A stretch of 64,000 nucleotides of DNA from Pseudomonas marginalis (GTDB lineage: Bacteria; Pseudomonadota; Gammaproteobacteria; Pseudomonadales; Pseudomonadaceae), in NCBI RefSeq assembly GCF_008692035.1, contig NZ_VTFG01000001.1:1364001-1428000 (forward strand), written 5' to 3'. Below the pieces are notes generated by a model. The model made no database searches. It was not told the origin of the DNA and saw only the letters and a program-made list of their open reading frames with translations. The position numbers and the translations under genes were made by a program. Below, piece after piece: positions 10,994 to 18,778 of this stretch (positions are counted from its first letter, which is position 1; every line of letters begins with the position of its first letter).

Positions 10994-12095
10994 GGTCGAT
11001 CACCTCGTCGTTGGCGCTGACGGGGGTGGTCAGGGGCTGGGTGACGTACAGACGCGCCGGGTCGGCGGTTTCGTGAAACCCGCCACAACAGGTGGCGAGC
11101 TGGCCGTTGCTCAGCTGAGCGCAGTACTCACGGGCATCCAGGGTGTTCTGGACACACAGCGTGTCGATCTGGCTGATGGCCCCCAGGCCAAAGCCGATGT
11201 GATCGCAGTAGCCGTGCAGGGTGAAGCCTTCGCAATTACGGCTGAGGCGGCCGCGCTCCTGGGCCTGTTTGAGGTCATCGTCGGTGCGGGCGAACTGGCC
11301 CAGGCCGATGTAGTGGTACCCGGCGGCGGCCAGGTGTTCAAAACCGCTGCGGCGCATCGCGCGTTTATCCGCCGCGCTGCAAAATGCCTGGGATTGCCGG
11401 CCCTGGTAGCGCACCGGTGGCTGGGCGTAATCGAACAGTTGCAGGCGGTCAGGCTCCAGGGCGATCAGGCTGGCCAGTTTCTGCTCGAAACTGGCCGGCG
11501 TCTGCCAGGCATGGCCGTAGCCGAGGTCGATGTTCACTGAGCGAAACCCGAAGGTCCGCGCCGCATCCACCAGCGACTCGATGGGCGCCGGGTCCTGATA
11601 GCGTGCCTGGGACAGCGGCCCGTCCCGGTTGGCGTCGGGCACGCCGATGCTGGCGTGGTTGAAACCCTGGTCGCGCAACAGGCCCATGGTGGCCCAGTCG
11701 ATGTGCCAGGGGTCGAGGTCGATTCGGTAGTCGCCACGGTCGTGGTCGAGAAAGTTGAAGCGGCTGTGCAGGTGTTCCAGCACCGTGCACACCTGCTCGA
11801 TCGTCGGTGTGGTGCCGCGCAGGTGAAAGTGCTCGACTGGTTGGCGCGGGCCGAGCTGGCAGCCGATCAGCTGGATTTCCTGGGTGAGGCTCTGCAGGTA
11901 CTCAGCGCCGGCATCGCTTGCCGGCCAGTGCAGGTTCAGCGCCAGGGGCCGCTGGCGCTGGCGGCTGTCGCGCAGGGCGCGCAGCAGGTCGAGCGAGCCG
12001 ACGCCGGCATGGAAGCGGCGCGTGTCCGTCTGGCACGCCAGGTCCAGCACGCCCTGGTCCTGACGAAAGCGGGTGGGATGAAGATGGGTGCGCAT
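10980..12095 (-). CDS. HemN-like protein lacking the radical-SAM cysteine motif
   Basis: A 371-residue protein that follows HemN almost end to end: HLRGTTPT for HLGGGTPT, YRIDLDPW for SIEVDPR, GFRSVNIDLGYG for FKSVSVDLIYG, and AGYHYIGLGQFARTDDDL for the matching HemN stretch. Where HemN has its CxxxCxxC loop this protein reads LALNLHWPASDAGAEYL, so no cluster-binding cysteines exist there. The start at 12095 has GGAG 6 nt upstream. The longer in-frame start at 12167 would lie inside a perfect ANR box, so it is rejected. It overlaps hemN by 14 nt. A pseudoenzyme or heme-handling role is inference; it could also be a decaying paralogue, but the frame is intact. Confidence 0.88.
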   Translation of the reverse strand: MRTHLHPTRFRQDQGVLDLACQTDTRRFHAGVGSLDLLRALRDSRQRQRPLALNLHWPASDAGAEYLQSLTQEIQLIGCQLGPRQPVEHFHLRGTTPTIEQVCTVLEHLHSRFNFLDHDRGDYRIDLDPWHIDWATMGLLRDQGFNHASIGVPDANRDGPLSQARYQDPAPIESLVDAARTFGFRSVNIDLGYGHAWQTPASFEQKLASLIALEPDRLQLFDYAQPPVRYQGRQSQAFCSAADKRAMRRSGFEHLAAAGYHYIGLGQFARTDDDLKQAQERGRLSRNCEGFTLHGYCDHIGFGLGAISQIDTLCVQNTLDAREYCAQLSNGQLATCCGGFHETADPARLYVTQPLTTPVSANDEVIDHDGV

Positions 12096-12153
12096 GGCGG
12101 ACTCCGGAACGGGCGGCGGTGGTCCATTGTCCGGTGCGACCGCTGCGCGCACC

Positions 12154-12167
12154 TTGATATGCATCAA
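12154..12167 (-). promoter_or_regulatory. Perfect ANR/DNR box for the hemN-like/hemN operon
   Basis: The palindrome TTGAT-ATGC-ATCAA is a perfect FNR-family site. Its centre lies about 65 bp upstream of the 12095 start codon, a spacing compatible with class II activation. It implies oxygen-limited expression of both downstream genes and decides against a start codon at 12167. Confidence 0.88.
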
Positions 12168-12172
12168 GGTCG

Positions 12173-12616
12173 TTACCAGCTGAGGTAAAACATGCCCTTG
12201 GCCAGCAGCACAATGGCGACCATGTGCACAAACAAGCTCAGGTGAATGAAATGGCTATAGCGCGCACTGACCTTGCCCCGGCGCATCCGCGCCATGGTCA
12301 CCAGGAAGTGCAGCAGCACACTGGCGGCCAGGATCAACTTGAGGCTCAGCAACGTGCCGAACGCGGACGCCAGCGGGGCCGACAACGCCGGCAGGTAGCG
12401 CAGCCAGACCATGCCGAGCCCGGCGCCGAACAGCACCAGCAACACCCACGGCATCAACACCCGGGCACGCCGGGCGACGCCCTGCTCCACCAGCACCGTC
12501 ACCCGCATCGGCAAGTGCTGGTGCAGGTGCCCGAGGATCAGCACTTCGAAGAACACCGTGCCGATAAAGATCAGCGCGGCGAACAGGTGGGCCAATAGCA
12601 ACAGGAGGTAGAGCAT
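12173..12616 (-). CDS. CopD-like small integral membrane protein
   Basis: A 147-residue inner-membrane protein with about four transmembrane helices, beginning MLYLLLLLAHLFAALIFIG. Conserved-looking polar residues include His9 in the first helix, the segment LHQHLP, and a C-terminal SARYSHFIHLSLFVHM stretch rich in histidine. The pattern resembles the CopD/DUF2269 type of heme- or copper-linked membrane proteins; that assignment is from appearance only. The start at 12616 is preferred over the upstream in-frame ATG because the hydrophobic segment begins there. An ANR/DNR box sits about 70 bp upstream, so it likely belongs to the anaerobic regulon. Confidence 0.7.
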   Translation of the reverse strand: MLYLLLLLAHLFAALIFIGTVFFEVLILGHLHQHLPMRVTVLVEQGVARRARVLMPWVLLVLFGAGLGMVWLRYLPALSAPLASAFGTLLSLKLILAASVLLHFLVTMARMRRGKVSARYSHFIHLSLFVHMVAIVLLAKGMFYLSW

Positions 12617-12679
12617 GCAAGCCTCGCAGAGGGACCGGCCGTGGGGAGCCCAGTGTGCGGGCTGGCGCACGGGGCGGCC

Positions 12680-12693
12680 TTGATGCCGGTCAA
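12680..12693 (-). promoter_or_regulatory. ANR/DNR box upstream of the CopD-like gene
   Basis: Read on the minus strand the site is TTGAC-CGGC-ATCAA, a standard ANR/DNR variant with both half-sites intact. Its centre is about 70 bp upstream of the start codon at 12616. It lies between that gene and the end of the oprD-type gene, where no other start is served. Confidence 0.82.
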
Positions 12694-12711
12694 GCGTTGC
12701 TCCTGCCGGGC

Positions 12712-14028
12712 TTACAGCAACGGCAGGCTGTAGCTGACGATCAGCCGCGTCTCATCCTTGTCGGCGGTGTCATTGCCGCGCAGCACGGCGCTGCGCCAGG
12801 TCAGGCCCAGGCCCTTGAACGTGCCCGTGGGGATCACGTAGTCGACACGCACATCGCGCTCCCACTCGCTGTTGTCGCGACGCGCCGCGCGGATGTTGCT
12901 GCCGTGGATATAGGTCACGCTCGACTTCAGGCCCGGAACGCCCAGGCCGGTAAAGTCATAGGTGTAGTTACCCACCGTCGCCTGTTCGCCGGCGTTGACG
13001 AACTTCAACGACTGGGCGTTGGTGATCAGGTACAGCGAACGGCCCTGGCCCTGGTTGATGTGGGGAAAGTCACTGGCGCCGGTGGTTTTCTGATACCCCA
13101 GGCCCACGGAATGCCCGTGCACGCCATAGGTCAACATCGCGCTCCACAGGCGGTTGTCGACCTTGCCCGAGTTGACGCCCGGCGCGTAATACCCGGAACT
13201 CACATAGCCTTCATCGCGCCCGGCGGCGCTGCCGTTCTTGCCGTCGGCGGTGCTGTAGAAGTAACGCAGATCGGTCTTGAGCTGCCCCACCGGCAACTGC
13301 CAGTTGTGCACCAGGCCGACGAAATGCTGCTGGTAGAAATTCTCCAGGGTCGCGTAGTAGTACTGCACTTGCAGTTGCCTGCTGACGGCGTAATCCACCC
13401 CGCCGTAGTAGAACTGGTTGCTGAACCGGCCCTTGGCCGGGTCGTTGGCCCCGGCGATCGACAGGCCCTGGCCGTTGCTGGAGTTGCGGTCGAGCACCTG
13501 CTCCATTTTGCCGGCGATCAGGTTGAAGTCCTTGAGGTCCCTGGAGTCGACCTGATAGCCACGGAACGTCTGCGGCAACAAGCGGCCGTCTTCGGATATC
13601 AGCACCGGCATCTTCGGCATCAGGGTGCCGACCTTGAGCTGGGTTTGCGAGATGCGCACCTTGCCGGTGGCGCCGGTCTTGCTGAAGTCATGGGCGGCCT
13701 TGCCATCGGACAACGGGAAGACGCTGCCGGGGGTGTTGTCTTCACCGGCCTTGCCGGCGCGCCCCGAGGCATCCAGGCGCAGGCCATACATGGCCTGCAG
13801 GTCCAGGCCGAAGCCCACCAGGCCCTCGGTGAAACCGGACTGGTAGTTGAACATGAAGGCCTGGCCCCACTCTCTGTCCGACGGCGCCCTGGTGTTGCGG
13901 GTGTCCTGGTTGTAATAGAAATTGCGCAGGTCGAGGGTGGCTTTGCTGTCATCGATAAAACCCGATGCAGCCGCCTGCTGCGCGGCGCCGAAGGAGACGG
14001 CGAGCGCCAGGCACGTGGTGTGTTTCAT
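12712..14028 (-). CDS. OprD-family outer-membrane porin
   Basis: A 438-residue OprD-type porin. The signal peptide is MKHTTCLALAVSFGAAQQAAA. The family start of the mature protein (GFIDDSKATLDLRNFYYN) follows, then the REWGQAFMFNYQSGFTEG segment, alternating beta strands and a final strand VSYSLPLL. The start at 14028 is chosen because GGAG lies 5 nt before it and the signal peptide begins there. Such porins are 18-stranded channels for amino acids, organic acids or peptides; the substrate cannot be read from the sequence. It ends about 18 bp from the ANR box of the CopD-like gene, so it is not clearly part of that unit. Confidence 0.92.
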   Translation of the reverse strand: MKHTTCLALAVSFGAAQQAAASGFIDDSKATLDLRNFYYNQDTRNTRAPSDREWGQAFMFNYQSGFTEGLVGFGLDLQAMYGLRLDASGRAGKAGEDNTPGSVFPLSDGKAAHDFSKTGATGKVRISQTQLKVGTLMPKMPVLISEDGRLLPQTFRGYQVDSRDLKDFNLIAGKMEQVLDRNSSNGQGLSIAGANDPAKGRFSNQFYYGGVDYAVSRQLQVQYYYATLENFYQQHFVGLVHNWQLPVGQLKTDLRYFYSTADGKNGSAAGRDEGYVSSGYYAPGVNSGKVDNRLWSAMLTYGVHGHSVGLGYQKTTGASDFPHINQGQGRSLYLITNAQSLKFVNAGEQATVGNYTYDFTGLGVPGLKSSVTYIHGSNIRAARRDNSEWERDVRVDYVIPTGTFKGLGLTWRSAVLRGNDTADKDETRLIVSYSLPLL

Positions 14029-14198
14029 GAAGGCTCCGTGAAGTGATTGAGGCGACCCCGTTACAGCCCAACCCTGTTGTTTGTCGGTCGGGTGGTGCTG
14101 CATTCAACGGGTGCGCGCACGGTATAGCCTTGGGCCTTGGGGAAACAGCCGCTAAAACCGTCAATCACTGTTGCGGTTTACGTAACAATCCCGCTCAT

Positions 14199-14744
14199 TC
14201 AAGGCACCGGTAACCAGCCCTGGAAGACCCCTGGGGAGGCGAGCGCACACCAGGCAAAATCCCATTGCGTGGCGGGCAGTGCCTGTTGTTCGGCGGCGGC
14301 ACTGCGCGCGCCCTTCCAATCGAACACCGTCAGGCCTTGCCAGGCCAGGACCACTCCCTGGGCCTGACTGTCATCCGTACTGATCCAACGCGCCGCCGCA
14401 GCGGCCATGAAGGTTTCGATGGGCTCTTCATCAATCTGCCCGCGATACGGCGACGCCAGCAGCCAACGGCACAGGTTCAGGTGCCATGTCCAGTCCTGGG
14501 CCGGCTGGTTGCGATAGGCCCAGGTCATGAAGCTGCGAAACAGGTTCAGGCCCTCGGGCGGGTCGAGCTTTAGCAGCGTCGGGCAGATGTCGAACAGGGT
14601 GTGCCAATACGGCAACAGGCGTGCATCCAGGTGCACAAAGCAGCGGGCATTGCTCGGGTAGTCCGGGCGTGCCGGTTCCGCGCGCGGGCGACGGGACGCC
14701 TGGCTGACCAGACGGCTGGCGCCGGCAGGCAAGTGATGGTTCAT
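14199..14744 (-). CDS. Conserved-looking protein of unknown function
   Basis: I do not recognise this 181-residue protein. It has no signal peptide or membrane helix. The first 35 residues are basic and Arg/Pro-rich. The remainder is rich in Trp (RFVHLDARLLPYWHTLF-like region, TWAYRNQPAQDWTWHLNL, WISTDD, WDFAW) and looks like a compact soluble domain. An in-frame GTG at 14753 is an alternative start. It stands between the oprD-type gene and the DUF2946 gene on the same strand, separated by 170 and 62 bp. Confidence 0.6.
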   Translation of the reverse strand: MNHHLPAGASRLVSQASRRPRAEPARPDYPSNARCFVHLDARLLPYWHTLFDICPTLLKLDPPEGLNLFRSFMTWAYRNQPAQDWTWHLNLCRWLLASPYRGQIDEEPIETFMAAAAARWISTDDSQAQGVVLAWQGLTVFDWKGARSAAAEQQALPATQWDFAWCALASPGVFQGWLPVP

Positions 14745-14806
14745 AAAGCGCACTCACAGTCGTGACGATAGAACGCCCCCTGTTCACAGGAGGCCCAAGG
14801 CACACG

Positions 14807-15190
14807 TCAGAATGCGGGGGATGCGCGGGGGTTGGCCGAGGGCCAGGAATAACGCGGCGGCGCCTTGTTGCGCCGCTCATGGGCCGGGCGTGGGGCCTGC
14901 CCCAGGCCCAGCAACCAGGCCAGGCCGATCAGGAACACCAGCGCGACGGTCACGGCGTTGCACACCGGGCAGGCAAAGTAGTTCGAGATGTTACTGGAAG
15001 ACGGCGCGCCCAGCCCTTTGTCGGAAAGTGGCGCCTGTTGGCCGTCCACTGCGCAGAACGCGCCACCGATGCCATTGAGCTGCTGGCCGGTCATCTGGCC
15101 ATGGCCCAAACCGCACACGAACAGGTTCATCAGCACGCAGAAGTACAGGGTCCAGACGATCAGGGAACGGTCGGGGCGGCTCGATTTCAT
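14807..15190 (-). CDS. DUF2946-type membrane-associated protein
   Basis: A 127-residue protein with an N-terminal hydrophobic segment (about 10-30) and a second one (about 80-97). Between them is a Cys/His-bearing stretch (CGLGHGQMTGQQLNGIGG, FCAV, CPVC). This matches the appearance of DUF2946 proteins, which often lie beside copper-uptake genes. It is transcribed away from the sco1/PCu(A)C pair, with 181 bp between the starts, so a shared regulatory region is likely. A metal-binding role is inferred from the Cys/His/Met residues and the neighbours. Confidence 0.72.
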   Translation of the reverse strand: MKSSRPDRSLIVWTLYFCVLMNLFVCGLGHGQMTGQQLNGIGGAFCAVDGQQAPLSDKGLGAPSSSNISNYFACPVCNAVTVALVFLIGLAWLLGLGQAPRPAHERRNKAPPRYSWPSANPRASPAF

Positions 15191-15371
15191 GGCGGCGACT
15201 CTACCACCAGCGGTGCAAAAGGATGAAATCCAGCGTGCCCCTGTGGCAGAACGTCGCAGATTACGCAGGCTGGCCAGGGTTGGTAGACTTGGCGCCCTCC
15301 TCGTTTACTCCTATTCAAAGCCCGCCGAGTTGATTTCGCGCAATGCGGGCGTTTCACAGGATGCACCGTTG

Positions 15372-15977
15372 ATGAGTACGTTATTCACCCGCCGCAAGGT
15401 CCTGACCGGCATGGGCCTGTTGGGCCTGGGCCTGCTGGCCGGTTGTGACAACAGCCCCAAGTTGAACTTCAAGTACGGCAAGGACTTGAGCGACAAGATC
15501 ATGGGCCGCACCTTCAAGCTCAAGAACACCGAGGGCGACACCGTCACCCTCAGTTCCTACCGTGGCCTGATGCCGGTGGTGTTCTTCGGTTTCACCCAGT
15601 GCCCGGCCGTGTGCCCGACCACGCTGGCCCGCGCCGCCCAGGCCAAGAAGCTGATGGGCCGTGACGGCGAGATCATGCAGGTGATCTTTATCACCCTGGA
15701 CCCGGAACGCGACACGCCGCAGATCCTCGACAAGTACGTCAAGGCCTTCGACCCCAGCTTCGAAGCGCTGTACGGCACCCCGGAAGAAATCGCCGTGGCC
15801 GCCAAGGAGTTCGGGATCTTCTATGAAAAGATCCCCGCCGGCGACACCTACACCCTGTCCCACACGGCCACCAGTTTTGTCTTCGACACCCGTGGCAACC
15901 TGCGCCTGGGGTTGCAGGCATCCCTTACCGCTAAAGAGTGCGCAGAAGACCTGCTCACCGTCATGGAGGTCTGCTAA
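15372..15977 (+). CDS. Sco1/SenC-family copper chaperone lipoprotein
   Basis: A 201-residue thioredoxin-fold protein of the Sco family, which delivers copper to the CuA centre of cytochrome oxidases or reduces its cysteines. The copper ligands are visible: CPAVC (Cys77, Cys81) and His164 in SHTATSF. The N-terminus combines TRRKVL with a hydrophobic run and lipobox LAGC (Cys25), so it is probably a membrane-anchored lipoprotein, perhaps Tat-exported. The frame is open far upstream, but the start is set where the signal begins. It overlaps the next gene by one base (TAATG). Confidence 0.93.
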   Translation: MSTLFTRRKVLTGMGLLGLGLLAGCDNSPKLNFKYGKDLSDKIMGRTFKLKNTEGDTVTLSSYRGLMPVVFFGFTQCPAVCPTTLARAAQAKKLMGRDGEIMQVIFITLDPERDTPQILDKYVKAFDPSFEALYGTPEEIAVAAKEFGIFYEKIPAGDTYTLSHTATSFVFDTRGNLRLGLQASLTAKECAEDLLTVMEVC

Positions 15978-16444
15978 TGACTGCCGTTCAACACCTCAAG
16001 CGCTTCACCCTCAGCCTCGCCCTGCTGGGTTTCGCCGCCCACGCCAGCGCCCAGGTGCAAGTCACCGACGCCTGGGTGCGCGCCTCGGTGCCGGGCCAAC
16101 CGTCCAGCGGCGCGTTCATGACCGTGACCGCCGACAGCGACAGCAAGCTGCTCAGCGTGGCCTCGCCGGTGGCCAAGGACGTACAGATCCATGAAATGAG
16201 CATGAAGGACGACGTGATGCGCATGGGCCCGGTGGACGCGGTGGCCCTGCCGGCGGGCAAGGCGGTCAAGCTCGACCCGGACGGCTACCACGTGATGCTG
16301 ATGGGCCTGACCGGCCAGATCAAGGAAGGCGACCAGGTGCCGCTGACGTTGACCGTGGAGAACGCCAAGGGCGAGAAGCAGACCGTTGAGGTTCAGGCCA
16401 AGGCGCGTGGGCTGGATGGCATGGACCATAGCAAGATGCATTGA
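15977..16444 (+). CDS. PCu(A)C periplasmic copper chaperone
   Basis: A 155-residue periplasmic copper(I)-binding protein with a signal peptide (about 1-26). The family motif H-x10-M-x21-H-x-M is met exactly: His72, Met83, His105, Met107. An extra Met/His tail (GMDHSKMH) at the C-terminus may bind further copper. PCu(A)C works with Sco to load CuA sites. The ATG shares one base with the sco stop codon, which strongly suggests coupled translation. Confidence 0.95.
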   Translation: MTAVQHLKRFTLSLALLGFAAHASAQVQVTDAWVRASVPGQPSSGAFMTVTADSDSKLLSVASPVAKDVQIHEMSMKDDVMRMGPVDAVALPAGKAVKLDPDGYHVMLMGLTGQIKEGDQVPLTLTVENAKGEKQTVEVQAKARGLDGMDHSKMH

Positions 16445-16472
16445 TGCAGCGGATTGGGGGGGGGCCTGTTCC

Positions 16473-16502
16473 TGTGGTGAGGGAGCTTGTTCCCTCACCA
16501 CA
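16473..16502. terminator. Hairpin between convergent genes
   Basis: Arms TGTGGTGAGGGA and TCCCTCACCACA are perfectly complementary (12 bp) around a 6-nt loop. There is no long T-run on either side, so it may act as a REP-type 3' stabiliser or weak bidirectional terminator for the PCu(A)C gene and the convergent cupin gene. Confidence 0.6.
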
Positions 16503-16513
16503 AAGGTCCCCCT

Positions 16514-16843
16514 TCAATCCACGATAAATAGCTTCGCCCCGACACTCGTCGAGGAACGATGCGCCTCCATGTCATTGCCCACCTGGTAACTCATCCCGGC
16601 CGTCAGCGTGAACCGGCGGCCGTCTTCCAGCTCGGTGTGCAACTCGCCTTCCAGGCACAGCAGCACATGCCCGCGCCGGCACCAGTGATCGGCCAGGTAG
16701 CCGGGGCTGTAATCCACCCTGCGCACGCGGGTGGTGCCGAAGTGGCAGGTGCGCCATGAGGCACTGCCGCTGACGCCGGGGTGAAGCTCGGGTTCGAGGG
16801 TGGACCAGTCGGTGATGCCAAACGGGACAGCGGTGAGTTCCAT
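16514..16843 (-). CDS. Small single-domain cupin
   Basis: A 109-residue cupin-fold protein. The beta-barrel motifs are recognisable: SPGYLADHWCRRGHVLLCLEGELH for the first motif and LTAGMSYQVGNDMEAHRS for the second. The DHWC segment is like that of the 'DHCW motif' cupins annotated in Pseudomonas, whose function is not known. A single metal bound by the histidines is plausible. It is transcribed alone, convergent to the copper chaperone genes. Confidence 0.8.
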   Translation of the reverse strand: MELTAVPFGITDWSTLEPELHPGVSGSASWRTCHFGTTRVRRVDYSPGYLADHWCRRGHVLLCLEGELHTELEDGRRFTLTAGMSYQVGNDMEAHRSSTSVGAKLFIVD

Positions 16844-16983
16844 GGTTTGCTCGGTCGTCAGTTAACGTGGCCTGAGGCTATCCACCTGACAACGTTCGCG
16901 ATAGACACAGATCCCATGGTTTTGTGGGATACAGGCGAGCGTGCTTGTTATCCTGCCCACCCTGCTCCCAAGGACGCGCGCTG

Positions 16984-17469
16984 ATGCAGATCGACCCCGC
17001 CAATATCCTGTTTGAGACCGAGCACTGGCTGCTCAACCATCACCTGGCTTCGAAGCTGCCGGGTTACCTGATGCTGGGTGCCAAGGCGCCTGTTGATTCC
17101 CTCGCCGACATGTCGGATGCAGCGCTGGCCGAACTGGGTGGACTGCTGGCGAAAACCCAGCGGGTCATGGAGGCGCAACTCAAGCCCAAGTGGTTGTATA
17201 TCAGCCGCTATGGGCATCTGCCGGGGTTCCCGCTGCACTTTCATTTCATCCCGGTGTATGACTGGGTGGAGGAAGCATTCTGGCGGGATGAGCGCTATCG
17301 GCGGTTGCAAGGCTTGGGTTCCCAGGACCTGGCAAAAACGCTCACCGATGGCGCGGAACTGACGCTGTTTGTGTGGCGGGAGTTTGGTGAGAGCCTGATC
17401 CCACCGGTGATCCACGGGCCTTCACTCGCGCAGGTTATCGGCAACTTGCGCGTGCATTTGCGTCACTGA
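16984..17469 (+). CDS. HIT-family protein
   Basis: A 161-residue histidine-triad-type protein. The C-terminal part carries the signature LHFHFIPVYDW (His-x-His), and the N-terminal part has NHHLASKLPGYLMLGAKAP, typical of diadenosine-polyphosphate or nucleotide-hydrolase HIT proteins. The third histidine of a full HxHxHxx triad is absent (the motif reads HFHFIPV), so hydrolase activity is uncertain. The start at 16984 is preferred over an in-frame ATG at 16924. The 3' end overlaps the convergent GNAT gene by 7 bp. Confidence 0.8.
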   Translation: MQIDPANILFETEHWLLNHHLASKLPGYLMLGAKAPVDSLADMSDAALAELGGLLAKTQRVMEAQLKPKWLYISRYGHLPGFPLHFHFIPVYDWVEEAFWRDERYRRLQGLGSQDLAKTLTDGAELTLFVWREFGESLIPPVIHGPSLAQVIGNLRVHLRH

Positions 17470-17933
17470 TGCAGGTGTTTTTTCATCGGAATACACGCCA
17501 ACTGCAACCCCGACGGCGAGTGATAAATCGCCTGTTCATCCCCCACGTAGCCGCACGCGCGATAAAAACTCGCGGCATTCAACGTCGCGTCCAGCACCAC
17601 CTCTTCAATCGCCAGTTCCCGCGCGACCTGCTCAAGGTGATCCAGCATCGCCTTGCCATACCCGCGTCCGGTGAATGCGGGCAACACGAACAGCGCGCCG
17701 ACTTCGTTGTTGGCCAGGTCGAGCATGCCGGTGGCCACCGGTTCACCGTTCAACCAGCCCAGGTAGAACGGTTTGTCCATCAGCGCGCTGTAGCCGTCCT
17801 CGGCCTTGCCACGGGTCCAGAGCGCCATTTGTTCGGCGGTGTAGGCGCCGATGCATTGGCTGCGGATGGCTGCGCGGCGGATGTCAAAAGCGGCGTTGGC
17901 GTCGGTGGGGGTGGCGCGTTTTATTTCCAGCAT
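17463..17933 (-). CDS. GNAT-family N-acetyltransferase
   Basis: A 156-residue GNAT protein that would transfer an acetyl group from acetyl-CoA to an unknown amine. The CoA-binding motif A is VLPAFTGRGYGKAMLDHLE. The following beta-strand and helix (VVLDATLNAASFYRACGYVG) are typical. It is convergent with the HIT gene. No substrate can be inferred from context. Confidence 0.88.
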   Translation of the reverse strand: MLEIKRATPTDANAAFDIRRAAIRSQCIGAYTAEQMALWTRGKAEDGYSALMDKPFYLGWLNGEPVATGMLDLANNEVGALFVLPAFTGRGYGKAMLDHLEQVARELAIEEVVLDATLNAASFYRACGYVGDEQAIYHSPSGLQLACIPMKKHLHQ

Positions 17934-17986
17934 GGGGTCCTTCCTTCATGGATTTCCGTTGCCCACCCGGGTGAATGAATAACGGA

Positions 17987-18189
17987 GGTGAGGGAGCTTG
18001 CTCCCGCTTTGGCGGGCTCCACACTGCCTCTTGAATGCCGTGCCCCTGACCAACATACATCGAAAACAGCACCCACCACCAAGCCTGGCGCAGACAAAAC
18101 TGTGGGAGGGGGCTTGCCCCCGATAGCGGTGGATCAGTTATAGATGGGCTGATTGACACGCCGCCATCGGGGGCAAGCCCCCTCCCACA
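17987..18189. repeat. REP element and REPIN in the 335-bp gap before the GNAT pair
   Basis: A single REP-like hairpin (GTGAGGGAGCTTGCTCCCGC) is at 17987-18021. At 18101-18189 there is a full REPIN: TGTGGGAGGGGGCTTGCCCC facing its inverted copy GGGGCAAGCCCCCTCCCACA, with about 45 bp between. These are the classical P. fluorescens-group REP sequences, mobilised by RAYT transposases elsewhere in the genome. No gene is seen in this gap. Confidence 0.9.
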
Positions 18190-18268
18190 ATTTCGATCGG
18201 TGTTCTGCGCAGAGTCCCAGCGAGGCCGTTATGATGTGGACTTTCGCTCAACGCCCCAGGAAACGCCT

Positions 18269-18760
18269 ATGCCCGCCCTCACCTTACGCAACGCCCTCCC
18301 CGCCGACGCCGCCCGTTGCTACGAGATTGAAATCACCGCCTACGAGGGCGACGAAGCCGCGACCCTGGAAAAGATCGCCACGCGTATTGCGCTATACCCG
18401 CAAGGCTTTTTGATCCTGGAGGCCGATGGCAAGGTGGCAGGTTTTATCAACAGCGGTTGCGCCCATGACGTGGTGATGTCGGACGAGGCCTTCAAGGAAC
18501 TGGTGGGGCATTCGGCCGAGGCGCCGAATGTGGTGATCATGTCGGTGGTGGTCGACCCGACACATCAGGGCAAGGGGTATTCCAAGGTGCTGATGAGCGA
18601 GTTCGTGCAGCGCATGCGCGCGATGGGCAAGCGCACGATTCACCTGATGTGCAAGGAACGGCATGTGCCGTTGTACACCCGCATGGGCTACACCTATGTC
18701 CAGCCGTCGCCCTCGGATCATGGCGGCATGGCCTGGCATGAAATGCTGATGACGCTTTAA
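18269..18760 (+). CDS. GNAT acetyltransferase, arylalkylamine-NAT-like
   Basis: A 163-residue GNAT protein. Motif A reads VVDPTHQGKGYSKVLM, and the neighbouring segments (LTLRNALPADAARCYEIEITAYEGDEAATLEKI and YTRMGYTYVQPSPSDHG) resemble the serotonin/arylalkylamine N-acetyltransferase-like branch. The start at 18269 is chosen over an upstream in-frame ATG at 18200 because the domain begins there. It is followed after 18 bp by another GNAT gene with its own GGAGG, so the two probably form an operon. Confidence 0.86.
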   Translation: MPALTLRNALPADAARCYEIEITAYEGDEAATLEKIATRIALYPQGFLILEADGKVAGFINSGCAHDVVMSDEAFKELVGHSAEAPNVVIMSVVVDPTHQGKGYSKVLMSEFVQRMRAMGKRTIHLMCKERHVPLYTRMGYTYVQPSPSDHGGMAWHEMLMTL

Positions 18761-18778
18761 CCCACGGAGGGTTTTGCA

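Noticed and set aside
9749..12188. Open frames of about 423 and 194 codons on the plus strand across hemN
   Set aside because: Both are antisense to hemN and its paralogue and have no homology; the ANR boxes also point to the minus strand.
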